A stretch of 64,000 nt of DNA from Erinaceus europaeus (GCF_950295315.1 NC_080162.1:69438962-69502961), one strand, 5' to 3'; positions 33,188 through 45,025 are shown, counted from the stretch's first letter. The notes: generated by a model not told the origin, from the letters alone. Translations and numbers: made by a program.

Positions 33188-33277
33188 AAGTGCCTCTTTC
33201 TTGTACCACTTCACTTGAGATCTCTCTGGCTTTCTATGGTGCTAAGGAGAAAAATACTAGAATAATACAAAGTCTGT

Positions 33278-33323
33278 TGGTGGGTCCAGGAGGTGGCATA
33301 GTGGATAAAGCATTAGATTCTCA
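33278..33323 (+). mobile_element. 46-bp tailless SINE-III head with TSD
   Basis: Only the first 46 nt of SINE-III is present (tggtgggtccaggaggtggc to gcattagattctca), with no B-box and no tail. It is bracketed by agaataatacaaagtctgt at 33259-33277 and the same 19-mer with one mismatch at 33324-33342. Confidence 0.85.
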
Positions 33324-33377
33324 AGAATAATACGAAGTCTGTAATATGAGGATTTCAGCCATTCCTTTTTTAAATTA

Positions 33378-33640
33378 AAGGCGCACTGGTTAAGCACATA
33401 TTATTACCAAGCCAAGGATCCCCTTTGAGTGCCCCACTCCTCACCTGCGGGGGGTCGGCTTCACAGCCTTTAAAAGCAGATCTGCAGGACTCTCTCTCTC
33501 TCTTTCTCTCTCCTCTCAGTTTCTCTCTGTCTTATGTAATATAATTAGAGAAAAAAGAAAAAAATAAGATATGACTGTCAGGAGTGGTGGATTTGTAGTG
33601 CAGGCAGCAACAACTCTGGTGGCAAAAAAAAAAAAAAATG
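33378..33640 (+). mobile_element. SINE-II copy with E-module
   Basis: ggcgcactggttaagcacat, cctcacctgcggggggtcgg, tctgcaggactctctctc, an A-rich linker, then an E-module (gactgtcaggagtggtgg to aactctggtggca) and a poly-A run. Confidence 0.75.
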
Positions 33641-34209
33641 AGAAAGTAACTCAGAATGCTGGAAGAGTTGGTGGCATGAGGTTGCAGGGACCCTGGTGGA
33701 TATTCTGTTGTAATGATCCAAATTTGTTCATTGTTCTTGATATCTGTGTCCTTTGGTAGTACTTTCTGCATGGGCTCTGAAGTTGGCCACGTGGCTTGCT
33801 TTGTCCAAAGGGACAGCAACAAATGGCACAGACTGGAAAAGTGCTCTCTTACACATTAGGACTGCACTTTTGCTGCTCCTGGAATTCCGAGACTATCAAG
33901 TGAGTGAGTAAATCCAATCTAGCCCACTGAGGATGACTAACCACTGATCCAGCCACTCTTCTCCTCCATACTGAAGGAAAACCAGCAGACATAATAGTGA
34001 TGTCATGCAAGACCAACTAGCCTGTATCTAACTCAAAAGCTGGCTTTAGACACATGAGCATGCCTAACTGAAATCAGGCAGGCCTGACTCACATTAGCAA
34101 GACTCCCCAACAAACCCCCAGATTGATTAAAAATTATGAAAAGTCTTAGGTCTCCAAACTTGGGGATAATTAACTTAATACACTTAGGATTCACTCTAAC
34201 ACACAATAG
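33641..34209. other. Unassigned DNA
   Basis: No gene or repeat family recognised. Confidence 0.4.
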
Positions 34210-34345
34210 CTTTTTTTTTTTTTCTAGCCAGAGCACTGATCAGCTCTGGCTTATGGTGATATGGGGGACTGAACCTGGGACCTTGCAACCTCAGACATGA
34301 GTGTCACTTTGTATAACCATTATACTATCTATCCCTACCCCCCCC
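34210..34345 (-). mobile_element. Antisense SINE-IV copy
   Basis: T-run, gagcactgatcagctctgg, gggactgaacctgggacc (antisense B-box) and gtataaccattatactatct (antisense head). Confidence 0.75.
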
Positions 34346-34424
34346 ACACACACAGTACCTTTATGTCAAGATAAAAACTGTTACCTGTTCAAAATATCAG
34401 ATTCCTTTTTGTAAATTATCCCCT

Positions 34425-34690
34425 TTTTCTTCATAATATTTTATTAGTGATTTATAAGATTATAAAATAATATGAATATCATACCATATCACTCCCACCA
34501 CTAAAGTTCTATTCCCCCTATCCCCTAATGATAATCACCACTACTCTCCCAAGGTTGTAGTTTTGGATTGACAACACATACTTTTTTTTTCATTTTTCTT
34601 TTTCCAAGCTCACGTCTTTGAATTCTTTATAGTCCACTTATAAGTGAAATTATCAAATAGTTGTCCTCCTGCTTTCTTCTTCCCTCTTAG
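34425..34690 (-). mobile_element. L1-old 3' end, antisense
   Basis: ttttattagtgatttataag, catatcactcccaccactaa and ataagtgaaattatcaaata are the antisense L1-old terminus. Confidence 0.65.
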
Positions 34691-34734
34691 ACAACAGAAA
34701 TAGCCCTTGACTTCCTCAAGTGTTCTCCAGAATC

Positions 34735-35285
34735 TCTTCCTCCTCAGTGATGGTGCAAAACCAAATGTTCCTCATCACAAAAGATCTAGGTCCTGGTGGA
34801 ATCAGGGTTCAGAACACTGTGACCATCTTCCCCTAATATTTCTCTCTCTAGGAGTATGGACCAATTCTTTTTAGGGTGCAGAAGAAAAGAATTCTGGCGT
34901 ATATAATTGCTTCTCTACTGGACAAGAACATTGGTCAGTTGATTCATACTTCCAGCCTTTCTCTATCTTTCCTCAGAAAGGCAAGGCTCAGGAGAGGTGA
35001 GGTTCTTAGATAGACTGGTGAGATCATCTGCCCAGGGAGGTCAGGTGTGATCATAGGATTTCTGGAACTTGGTGGCTGAAAGACAGCAACATATAAACCA
35101 GGGCAAACAAAATGTTTAATAAATTGGGACCAACGTGTAGGAATAGAGCCAATGAGAGTATGGACTCTAGGGTGGAAATAAGCTAGGATATCTATTTTGG
35201 GTATATTTGTAGGAGCCAATGACTTTAGTAATTTTGGCCTTAAGCTTGATAGCTAACATGAAGGTGAACTAGAAATATTATCTAG
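34735..35285 (-). mobile_element. L1-long 3' UTR, antisense arm of an inverted pair
   Basis: aggagtatggaccaattct, attgcttctctactggacaa, ctttctctatctttcctcag, ggaacttggtggctgaaag and gactttagtaattttggcc are the antisense UTR in order. Diverged from other copies. It faces the sense copy that starts at 35290. Confidence 0.7.
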
Positions 35286-35289
35286 AATA

Positions 35290-36005
35290 GTTTTAGTTCT
35301 CCTGCATGTTAGCTATCAGGCTAGGGCAAAAATTACTAAAGTCACGGACCCCTTGGAACATACCTTAAAGAGACTTCCTAGCTTCTTCCCACACAAAGAC
35401 CCCTAGTTTTATCTGCTCTATTCCTACCTTTGGGTTCCTGTTTATGAAACAATTCGTCCTGCTTTATAGCTTACCACCTTTCAACCACCAAATTGAAGAC
35501 ACTGCTATGACACCATCCTGACTTCCCTGAGCAGACAACCTCACCAGTGTGTCCTGGAATCTCACCTCCCCAAAGCACTACCCCACTAGGAAAAGATAGA
35601 AACAGGCTGGGGGTGTGGATTGATCTGCCAACATCCATGTAACGCAGAAGCAATTACAGAACTCAGACCTCCCACCTTCTGCACCCCATAAAGATCTTTG
35701 ATCCATACTCCCAGAAGGATGAAGAATAGGGTGTGGTCCAGGAGGTGGCCCAGTAGATAAAGTGTTGGACTCTCAACCATGAGGTCCTGAGTTCAGTCCC
35801 TGGCAGCACATGTACCAGAGTGATGTCTGGTTCTTTCTCTCCTCCTATCCCTCTAATGAATAAATAATTTTTTTTTTAATTTAAAGGATAAAGAATAGGG
35901 AAGCTTCCAATGGGAGGGAGGGGACATGAAACTCTGGTAGTGGGAACTATATGGAATTGTACTTCTGTTATCCTACCATCTTGTTAATCAATATTAAATC
36001 ACTAA
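35290..36005 (+). mobile_element. L1-long 3' UTR, sense arm of an inverted pair
   Basis: gcaaaaattactaaagtcac, ctttcaaccaccaaattgaa, tgagcagacaacctcacca, cactaggaaaagatagaaac, cagacctcccaccttctgc and a terminal aatcactaataaaaaatg. Interrupted by a SINE-III at 35731-35885. It covers the same UTR stretch as the antisense arm on its left. Confidence 0.75.
35731..35885 (+). mobile_element. SINE-III copy with TSD
   Basis: tgtggtccaggaggtggccc, gagttcagtccctggc, accagagtgatgtctggttc and tail. Flanks ggatgaagaataggg (35718) and ggataaagaataggg (35887) form the target-site duplication. Confidence 0.8.
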
Positions 36006-36029
36006 TAAAAAATGTAAAAAAAAGAAGAA

Positions 36030-36245
36030 AAGAAAAGAAAGAAATATTGTCTGGGTGGGTGATGGATGATATCAGAGTAGAGAATAGAGCTTAAAAGCTA
36101 GATTAGGGCAGAAAGTTGCTCCCAAACTTGAAAAGATACATAAATACAAGTAACTATTTACCACATTGATCTGACCCAAGGCTCCTGTATATTCATATTT
36201 ACTACAGGAACCTATGTGACCTCCAGGTCCCTGTCAGTCTAAATT
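36030..36245 (-). mobile_element. L1-long 3' UTR fragment, antisense
   Basis: gggtgggtgatggatgatat, ttgctcccaaacttgaaaag, and aacctatgtgacctccaggt are the antisense of the mid-UTR seen at 28200-28370. Confidence 0.65.
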
Positions 36246-36577
36246 TTGCTCTTTTCCAAAACAAAATTTATATTGAAACCATTCTTTAAGAGAAAAACAT
36301 GTAATGGTGTCAGTGGAGGCTAAAGTCAACTGAACTCAAAATCAAAATCTTATGAAATATCTACATTAGCATAAAACAGACATGTGCAGTTAAAGAATAC
36401 ATTGGAATATTCTAAATGTTTTTAAGTTGGATTGACATAAATACACTGTTCAGCAGAAAGGCCAAGCTAAAGTGAAGACTAATCTATCCAACCAAAGGAA
36501 GCAAATTTGGTGAAGGCAGTTTAAAACAGTAAGAAAATCCCATAGAGGAATACTTAGATTTTGATGCATAGTAGGTC
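36246..36577. other. Unassigned DNA
   Basis: No gene or repeat family recognised. Confidence 0.4.
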
Positions 36578-36728
36578 ATCTGGAGAGGCTTTGAAGAATC
36601 CAAATACCCAGGTCACACTCCAGATCAATTAAACTAGAATTCCTGGGAGTAGTCTTCAGTTAACAATATTATTTTATAGTTCCTTTGGAGACTCTAATAT
36701 CCAACCAAGCCTGAGAACCAGACTCAAT
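36578..36728 (+). mobile_element. Possible MER5-type DNA transposon remnant
   Basis: catctggagaggctttgaag, aggtcacactccagatcaat, gaattcctgggagtagtctt and ccaagcctgagaaccag follow in order a short ancient hAT-type non-autonomous element. Ends are too decayed to read terminal repeats. Confidence 0.5.
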
Positions 36729-37740
36729 GAATGAGTCTGTTCATAAGTTTATCAACAGATGTAAGTCATTCTGACATCTGGGTAATTGAGAAGCAAGACT
36801 ACAGTACGTGCCCCACTCACTAATACATGTTCAGCAAAACCCTTTACAAGAGCATCAGAAGACATGCTCATTCCTCTCCAATTTCTACCCATAACAATTT
36901 CTTATTCCAGGAAGGGTAATATAAAATGAGTGATCTGGTGCAGACTTGACAATTATCCAGTGATTCTCAATTATATATTTTCTCTTCCAAGGTATCTTCT
37001 GAACTCTGGAAACTTATCAAGATACCCGATGGTATGCAGCTGTTTAATCCAAAGATGAAATAGCACAATAATTTCTTCAATCACATATTGCACTCTGAGG
37101 ATTCCTTATTCTGTCTCTGCCTGCTTGGCATAAAAACATCTAAATCCTTTTGAAGATTTTTTTTAACTTGCTATTCCAAGTTCCTTGATCCTTATATACC
37201 AACAGTTTTCTGGCTCAACCATAGAACTCCTAAACTCCACGCACAAATAGTCATTTTTTTTTCTATATTGTAACTTTCCCATAAAGGTCTTTTTTACTTG
37301 GGGATTTTTGTCTTCATTTAATAACCTGGCTCATACAAATCCTTTTCAGTTCACTTAGTCAAAAAGCTCTAAAACAAACCAGACAACTTTTCCCCCTAGA
37401 CTTTTAAAATTTTCCAAGGCACCTCTGAACTGTTAGTTGTCTAAGTCACATCACATGTAAAATATAAGATTCAAAATTCTAGAACAAGCAAATAACTTCT
37501 CAGGGTCATTGAGTTAGAAAAGATTCAGTCTTTGAAAACTCCCTTTCCTGGACAGAGCTAATTCAATCAATTACACCCAAGCTGTAATGTTACCATTAGT
37601 ATATCCTGCCATTGTTCTGTCAACCAGCCTAACTGAACACCATGAACTGGATCAGCTTGGGGTTATTTTGTGGCATAAAACAAATAGCAAAATCTACAAC
37701 AGGAAACCTAAGAGCAGTCCCAGTGTCTCAAAGAATATCC

Positions 37741-37741
<1 letters not shown>
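36729..37741. other. Unassigned DNA
   Basis: About 1 kb of repeat-poor AT-rich DNA. No ORF or splice signals that I can defend. Confidence 0.4.

Positions 37742-37793
<52 letters not shown>
37742..37793. repeat. (CA)n microsatellite, about 26 units
   Basis: Uninterrupted CA dinucleotide of about 52 bp. Confidence 0.95.
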
Positions 37794-37795
<2 letters not shown>

Positions 37796-38518
37796 TATTG
37801 GGGGAGTTATACAGGTCTAAAATAGTACTCTTTGGTCAATTGGAAATATGTTGGCCTCCAACTACAAGAGGAAAAATATGCCTTTCCATTTCACAAAGGC
37901 TAATGGAATGTCATTTTGAAATGTGTGCCCAGTTATATTGGGTATAAAGGATGATGGGGACCAGGAGAAAGAGCTATCAGTGGCAGCTGGGGGTACAGGA
38001 AATTTAGACATTTTGAATCATTAGAGGGCAAAGAAGTGGAGACAGAGTAAATGATGTCTATCAAGAGAGCTTTCTCTACAGGGAGAAAGGGGAAGCAGGG
38101 ACCCCTGAGACAGCCCAGAGTATTGTCAGAGACAAGAGAGGGGCAGAGAGCAGAGAAAGTCAGGGTGTGCAAGGGATATAAATACAGAAGAGACCTGCAG
38201 CATTCCTGAAACACAGATGGACTTTTATGTCTAATATGGGACCAAACCTGACAATTACAAGCACATTCCAGAAAACCATGAGCCAGGTTATGAGGAGTAG
38301 GTTCAGAGTTCAAAAAAAATCTGATTGCTTTCTCTGAGCCAGGTATTCTGGTTCAGTAGGGCTAGGAGAAGCCATCCCCAACTTCTCCCACTCCCACCAG
38401 ACCCCCTCCCAGATACAACCCTATAATATCCCATTGCTTCTACATTTTTAAAATGAAAATTCCCTTGAGGAGAACTTCTTATCTTCCTTTAATTAACCAT
38501 CAGTTATTCAGTAATAAC
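37794..38518. other. Unassigned DNA
   Basis: A 126-codon minus-strand open frame (37933-38313) has no recognisable domain; not called a gene. Confidence 0.45.
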
Positions 38519-38530
38519 TTTCAAAAGATT

Positions 38531-38788
38531 TTTTTTTTGCTTTCAGGGTTATCATTGGGACTTGGTGCCAACACATGGTCTCCCCCCCACACACTATTTT
38601 TATTTGATAGGACAGAGAGAATTTGAGAGGGGAAGGGAAGATAGAAAGATAAAACTCCTGCAGACCTGCTTCACCACTTGTAAAGCGGATCCCAGCTGGT
38701 GGGTAGTGGGGGCTCAAACTTGGATCCTTGCACTGGTTCTTGAGCACAGTACTATGTGTGCTTAACTGGGTGCACCACTGCCCAGCCC
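38531..38788 (-). mobile_element. Antisense SINE with E-module edge and TSD
   Basis: T-run, gctttcagggttatcattgg, ttttatttgataggacagag, cctgcttcaccacttgtaa, ggctcaaacttggatcc (antisense B-box) and ttaactgggtgcaccactgc. Flank tcaaaagatt lies at about 38521-38530 and 38790-38799. Confidence 0.85.
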
Positions 38789-38878
38789 CTCAAAAGATTA
38801 TCTTAAATTTCATTTAATTATCTGATGGTACATATTAAGCATAGAAAATCTCTGTTTTATCCCTTGGCTATACATAGT

Positions 38879-38912
38879 AACACACACACAAACACACACA
38901 CACACACACACC
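38879..38912. repeat. (CA)n microsatellite
   Basis: CA tract with one AA interruption. Confidence 0.9.
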
Positions 38913-39244
38913 AACTTCAGTGTAATCATGTTCTGCAAATTTCCAAACAAAAGTGAAAATTTATTCAAGGAATATGCCAGCACAAATTCTCTCCAGTTCC
39001 ATTGAAGTGTTATATGCCTGAAAGAGGTAGAGCAGGAAGTACTGGAACTAGGATCCCCCACCCGCACCCCCCAGCATGAGGGAACTGAAAGGTGGGAAGT
39101 GTTGTGTCCCGATCTACATGCTTGGAGTGTCACTATGTGGTTTCTGTCAGACTGTACCCCAGCACAGCTGAGTGAACCAAAGGTGGACAATAGCTGCAAG
39201 GAAAGGAATGAGTGGGTACAGCCTGAATGCATGTCCTCGTTCAG

Positions 39245-39245
<1 letters not shown>
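38913..39245. other. Unassigned DNA between two CA/GT tracts
   Basis: No gene recognised. A long minus-strand open frame here is a by-product of the flanking dinucleotide tracts. Confidence 0.45.

Positions 39246-39285
<40 letters not shown>
39246..39285. repeat. (GT)n microsatellite
   Basis: About 19 GT units, on the opposite phase strand to the CA tract about 340 bp to the left. Confidence 0.95.
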
Positions 39286-39286
<1 letters not shown>

Positions 39287-39795
39287 GGGAGGATGCCTTT
39301 TCCTCCTAACACATATGTTGATTGTCTCATAATCACCGGGGCAACTGCCTGACCCAAACTGAGTCCTATAAATTCTTGTAGGCAAGTAGGTGCCTAGGCT
39401 TTAAAACTAAGAAGTTAGGCAAACTTGGGTTCCAGACAGGGAGAGAGAAAGAACAAAACAAGCACACAGAGAAAAGAGGATATAGAGAAACAGACAGAAC
39501 TCTCAGAACATGGAGATACAAGCTTCTGTGAAAAGCCTCCACCTGAGATTCTGGCCCCAAGAGTTATGGCTGAAATTTCATTTGATATACCTCTTTCCTC
39601 CAATTTTCCCTCCTTGGAATAGGCTGGTTCTAAGCCATTTCTGGTAGTTATGACTAGCAGTGCTTGACTGAGGCAAAGGTCTTGTGAAAAACTATCTCTA
39701 GGAAACTTTGAGGTGGATCATCTGTGTCTATGCCTGGTTGGTGTATCTTCGGTTCTATTTCCCAACTATAGAGTCCCTTGGCATAAAAAAGATTA
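39286..39795. other. Unassigned DNA
   Basis: No gene or repeat family recognised. Confidence 0.4.
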
Positions 39796-39796
39796 T

Positions 39797-40012
39797 GGGG
39801 CCAGGTGGTGGTGTACCTGGTTAAGCACACACACTATAATTCACAAGGACCCAGGTTCAAGCCTCTAATCCCCACCTGCAAAGGGAAAACTTCATGAGTA
39901 GTGAAGCAGATCTGCAGGTGTCTCTCTGTCTCTTTCCTCTATCTCTCTCCCTCCCCTCTCAATTTGCCTTGGTCTTCATCCAATAATAAATAAATAATTT
40001 TTTTTTAAAAAA
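39797..40012 (+). mobile_element. SINE-I copy
   Basis: ggggccaggtggtggtgtac, caggttcaagcctc, aatccccacctgcaaaggg, ttcatccaataataaataaa and A-run. Confidence 0.85.
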
Positions 40013-40367
40013 GAGGCACATTGAAAAAAGGGATTACCACTGTGTTTTACTTTCTCATGAAATAACTTTTACACTGGTTAGTCATAGGGTCAGATGGTTA
40101 TTACCCAGTTGTTTCACTATTAGAAAATATTTCTCCAGAGTTGTTTGATTCATTTAATTCACTTTCTGAGTACCTTTGTCAAAAACAAAAATAAAAAATG
40201 CAATTTACATAGTATCAAATGTCTGGACAATTTTTGGTTTTGTTTCTTATGTGCCTACTCTTTGTCAGATGATAATTCATGCCTTCGGTGCATGAATTTT
40301 GAAATAAAGAGGAAGCCAAATCTTGCCACCTAGAGATAATCACTAATGTTGTAGTTTATTTTTCTGT
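40013..40367. other. Unassigned DNA
   Basis: No gene or repeat family recognised. Confidence 0.4.
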
Positions 40368-40646
40368 TTTTTAATATTTATTTATTCCCTTTTGTTGCCC
40401 TTGTTGTTTTATTGTTGTAGTTATTGTTGTTGTTATTGATGTCTTCGTTGTTGGATAGGACAGAGAAGTGGAAAGAGGAGGGGAAGGCAGAGAGAGGAGA
40501 GAAAGATAGACACCTGCAGACCTGCTTCACTGTTTGTGAAATGACTCCTCTGCAGGTGGAGAGCCAGGGGCTCGAACCGGGATCCTTACGCCAGTCCTTG
40601 CACTTCATGCCATGTGTGATTAGCCCACTGTGCTACTACCGACTCC
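40368..40646 (-). mobile_element. Antisense SINE-II with TSD
   Basis: ttattcccttttgttgccct, tgttggataggacagagaag, ctgcttcactgtttgtgaaa, ggctcgaaccgggatcctta and a head ctactaccgactccc. Flank tgtagtttatttttct at about 40351-40366 and 40647-40662. Confidence 0.9.
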
Positions 40647-40789
40647 CTGTAGTTTATTTTTCTAACATCTTTTTCATCTGTATAAAGTATCTAGATTATA
40701 ATAAATTTTTCTCTCATGGAACATAGTCTTCTTGGAGGGTCAACCTGGTCTGGAGTGCCATTTTCATTAACAAGATCTTGAAAGTGACA

Positions 40790-41560
40790 GGAAAAAGAAA
40801 ATCTCCTCAACAAATGGGGCTGGGAAAACTGGCCAGACACATGAAAAAAAAGGAAGCTAGATCATTGTTTAATGTCATACACCAAAATTAACTTAAAATG
40901 AGTTAAAATGTGAATATTAGAACTAAAACTACAAACTACGGAAAAGAAAGCATAGGTAAAATATGTCAGGATGTGTTCCGAGTTTCAAAATATAGGCAAG
41001 GGAAATTAAAGCAAAAATAAGCAAATGGTGCTATGTCAGATTATAAAGCTTCTACACATCAAAAGAAAACTCCACAAATAAAATAGCAAACTAGAAATTG
41101 GGAGGGTATATGAGCACATCACATATCTAACAAGGAATTTATAACAACAATTTAAAAGCAAACAGCTAAAACAACAGTAGAAAAGTGGACAAAAGATATG
41201 AGTAGAGGACTCTCTAAAGAAAACATGGAGAAAAAATGTTCCACATCACTTATCCTTAGAGAAATGAATATTAAGATCACAATTAAATACCACCTTACAG
41301 CTGTGAGAGTGACCTACATCAACAAAACAGGAAATGATGTGGAGGCAAAGATGTGGAGAAAAAGGAGTTCTGATACACAGCTAACCCATGTAAGGAAAAT
41401 GGTATAAAGAGTCCTTAAATAAAATGGAAATGCCTTATGATCCAGCAATACCATTGCTAGGCATATTTTCAAAAGATATGAAAACACTAATTTATTTCTA
41501 GCTCATATAATACAAATGCCCAGTATAATACAAATGTCAAAAATTTGCCATCAACTCAAC
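40790..41560 (+). pseudogene. L1-old ORF2 fragment
   Basis: Codes in broken frames for the ORF2 C-terminal third: caacaaatggggctgggaaa, cacatgaaaaaaaaggaag, taaagcttctacacatcaaa, and the stretch with HLTAVRVTYI and YDPAIPLLG-like codons near 41420-41460. Many stops. Confidence 0.7.
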
Positions 41561-41684
41561 TGTGTAGGTTCCTGGGGTGGCAAACCAATTCAACACCTCT
41601 TAGTTCTCATCTCTATAAAGCATTTGTGGATGTAAATATTACATGTCTTTATTTAAAATGAGACATATGCCAAAATTAGTGCAG

Positions 41685-42465
41685 GCTAGAATGTTCCTAA
41701 CCATGACCACAGAATGCGAGCTCAGACCTACAGGGATACAGAGGTTACATAGGCTCCTGTGCTGAATATGGGCCCCAGATCAAATCAATGGGGTTTACAG
41801 TTAATAATATTTAAATCCTTTTTCCATATTTGGGTGCTACTTTCTTCCTTGATAGCTCTTTTCCCAACTATGACACCATCTCCCCAGACAATAACCTGGG
41901 TCCTCCTGCATATTAGATGTCAGACAAAGACAAAGACTAGTGAAGTCATGGGCCCTTTGGAATATACCTAAAATAAACCTACTAGCTTTTTCCGAAACGG
42001 AGACCCCAAATCTTCATCTGCAATATTCTTGCCTTTAGATTCAGGATTAGTCAACAATTTGTTCTGCTTTCTATCTTAACATTTTCATCCACCAGGTTCC
42101 AGATGCTACCATGATGCCAACCTGACTTCCCTGAGTAGAGGACCCCACCATGTGTCTTGGAACCCCGCTTCCCCAGAGCCCTGCCCCACTAGGGAAAGAG
42201 AGAGCCAGGCTGGGAGTATGGATGGACCTGTCAATGCCCATGTTCAGCATTCAGCGGGGAAGCAATTACAGAAACCAGACCTTCAACCTTCTGCATACCA
42301 CAATGATCTTGGGTCTTTACTCCCAGAGGATTAAAGAATAGGAAAGCTATCAGGGGAGGGGAGGAGATACAGAGCTCTGGGGGTGGGCACCGTGTGGAAA
42401 TGTACCCCTCTTATCCTATGGTCTTGTTAGTATTTCCATTTTATAAATAAAATTTTTAAAAGACA
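41685..42465 (+). mobile_element. L1-long 3' UTR, 5'-truncated
   Basis: gaatgttcctaaccatgacc, gatgtcagacaaagacaaa, caccaggttccagatgctac, gccctgccccactaggg and a terminal cattttataaataaaat. A short duplication ttcagcattcagcg lies at 42244. Confidence 0.85.
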
Positions 42466-42720
42466 CATGCATATGAATCAAAACACTAATTGAGTATCTG
42501 CTTTTATGAAATCTGCTTCCAATCTCCGAAACAAGCTGTGCCTTTGGAAGCTTTCATCCTTCCTATCTTTGGACCCTACCCAGCTGCACTCTAATTTCCA
42601 TCTTTCAAAGCCTTGCTCTGACTAACAGAGCATGTTACATAAATCTGGTTCTTGAAAAAAGCATGCAGAGTTTGTCATTTATTTAAACTTTTTCTTCCTG
42701 ATCCTTCTGTGTTTTTTTTA
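42466..42720. other. Unassigned DNA
   Basis: No gene or repeat family recognised. Confidence 0.4.
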
Positions 42721-42947
42721 ATATTTATTTATTTATCCCCTTTTGTTGCCCTTGTTGTTTTATTGTTGTAGTCATTGTTGGATAGGACAGAGAGAAATGA
42801 AGAGAGGAGGGGAAGACAGAGAGGGGGAGAGAAATATAGGTACCTGTAGACCTGCTTCACGAGCCAGGGGCTCAAACTGGGATCCTTACTACAGTCCCTG
42901 CGCTTCACTCCATGTAGGCTTAACCCGCTGCGCTACCGCCGACTACC
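42721..42947 (-). mobile_element. Antisense SINE-II with internal deletion
   Basis: ccccttttgttgcccttgtt, ggataggacagagagaaatg, gacctgcttcacgagccagg (the gcgactcccctgcaggtgggg part is missing), ggctcaaactgggatcc and cttaacccgctgcgctaccg. Flank ctgtgtttttt repeats on both sides. Confidence 0.85.
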
Positions 42948-43269
42948 CCCTCTGTGTTTTTTAAGTGGCATCTTCAACTAAAAGAGTTTCAAAAAATGTC
43001 CAAAGAAAGTAGAAAAGCTCAAAATTGATTTTTTAATTTAAAAACGGATTCAGACAATAGTGGCTGATATGAATATGGCAGTCCTTTCTTATCCACCAGA
43101 CCCCTCCAAACATACCTAAAATAGAAATGAACCCTAGGTAATGGTAATACCATTATAGATAATGGTATTTTTCTATTGATATTACTTATGAGAAAGGTTA
43201 ACTTGTAAATGAGGTACAGTAAGATATGAAAAACTATACTTATATATACATATATGTATGTATATATAC
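42948..43269. other. Unassigned DNA with an AT tract
   Basis: A TATA/TGTA alternating tract lies at about 43236-43268; otherwise nothing recognised. Confidence 0.5.
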
Positions 43270-44395
43270 TTTTAAACTTGTTATTAATAGTTTGTTGCAA
43301 GATTGTAAGATTATAATGTATAGCTCCACACCACACCCACCACCGACTTTCTGTATCCCCACTCTCCCACTCCCAAAGATAACCACCCTAGTTCTAATAA
43401 GTCTTACCAATAGCTTGCTTGTTTCTGTTTTTCTTTAATTTTTTGGGAGGTGGGGGGTAAGTTCATGTAAATCTCTAGAGTCTACATATGAATGAAATCA
43501 TCTAGTAGTTGTCTTTCATTTCTTTACTTATTTTGCTAACCATAATCACCTCCATCTCCATCCATTTTGTCCCAAAGGACACAATATCATCTTTTTTTTT
43601 ATTGCAGCACAGTATTCCATGGAATATATATCCCATAACTTCTTTTTTTTCTTTAAATTTTTTATATTTTATTTATTTATTTTCCCTTTTGTTGCCCTTG
43701 TTGTTTTTGTATTGTTGTTGTAGTTATTATTATTGTTGTTACTGATGTCGTCACTGTTAGATAGGACAGAAAAATGGAGAGAGGAGGGGAAGACAGAGAG
43801 GAGGAGAGAAAGATAGACACCTGCAGACCTGCTTCACCGATTGTGAAGCAATTCCCCTGCAGGTGGGGAGGCGGAGCTCGAACCAGGATCTTTACTCTGG
43901 TCCTTGCACTTCGTGACACGTGTTCTTAACCTGCTGCACTACTTCCTGACTCCTATGCCATAACTTCTTTAGACAGTCATCTTATTTAGACTGCTTCCTC
44001 TCTTTGGCTATTGTGAAAAATGCAGCTATGAACATAAGTGTGCATGTGTCCCTTAAAATTAGTGTTTGAGTGTCCACTGGATAAATGTCTTGAGTGATAC
44101 TGCATAGTCATAAGGTAATTCCATTTTTGTTTGTTTAAGGACTGTCCATACAGTCTTGCAAAGATGCTATACCAGTTTGTATTCCCACTAGCAGTGAAGC
44201 AAAGTTCCTTTTTCTCTACCACCTCTCCAATACCTGTCATTTCCTGGTTTGTTGATGTAAAGCCATTCTCTCAATATGAGATGGTTATCTCAGCGTAGTT
44301 TTAATTTGCATTTCACTAATAATAAGTGAAGTGGAGCATTTCTTCATATGTCTGTGGGCCATGTGTATCTCTTCTTTAGAAAACTGTCTGTTTAG
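43270..44395 (-). mobile_element. L1-old 3' UTR and ORF2 end, antisense
   Basis: Antisense terminus ttgttattaatagtttgttg, ccacaccacacccaccacc, ccatccattttgtcccaaag, then antisense ORF2 (ttctctaccacctctccaat) and further coding to about 44395. A SINE-II splits it at 43646-43957. Confidence 0.75.
43646..43957 (-). mobile_element. Antisense SINE-II with TSD, inside L1-old
   Basis: tttcccttttgttgcccttg, cgtcactgttagataggaca, tgcttcaccgattgtgaagc, agctcgaaccaggatcttta and cttaacctgctgcactactt. Flank ccataacttcttt is identical at 43633-43645 and 43958-43970. Confidence 0.95.
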
Positions 44396-45025
44396 AGATG
44401 AACAACAATAATTAGTAATAAAATAGAACAATTATAGCAGTACACTGCAATAAAAGTTACAGGGTGTATCTCTCAGAATATTTAATATAAGTAGAAGTTA
44501 CTATATTTAACCACAGAAAGCAAAACCTCATATAAGGGGGGAAATTGAATGCTGTTATGTTGGGAAGATGCTCTGCTCTGGTAATAGAGTTCACTAAGGT
44601 TCACCATGTCTGATAATCAATAATTTCCATGGAGACATTATTAGTTTTCATGTTTTGTTTTTGTGGCAATTGTGGTGAATAATGAGTACTTGAAGAAATA
44701 GGGAAACTCCTGTTGACATATGGAACAGAAATCATGAATTCCATGGATTGTGCATTCCAAGGGGAGACTGGATATGCTCCAGTTTGAGAACTGCCACTAT
44801 ATTTGTCCTAAAATTGTGCCATCTGGGCTGGTACTATCGTAGCCCCCAGAGTCAGTCATGGGTATTGGAAATCTTGTTCATGCTTCTCCTACTTAGTTCA
44901 CTTCTCACTTCACCACTACATTTCTCCTGAGGCAAGCTGATATCACTTGATGAAGCATCTGTGATAAACCTTGACCCTGGTCTATTTCCCCCTTGGTCTA
45001 GGGCAGCCTAATTCCTTAAATTAAT
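44396..45025. other. Unassigned DNA
   Basis: No gene or repeat family recognised. Confidence 0.4.

Noticed and set aside
38810..39385. Minus-strand open frame of 191 codons
   Set aside because: Its length depends on two CA/GT tracts that have no stops in some frames.
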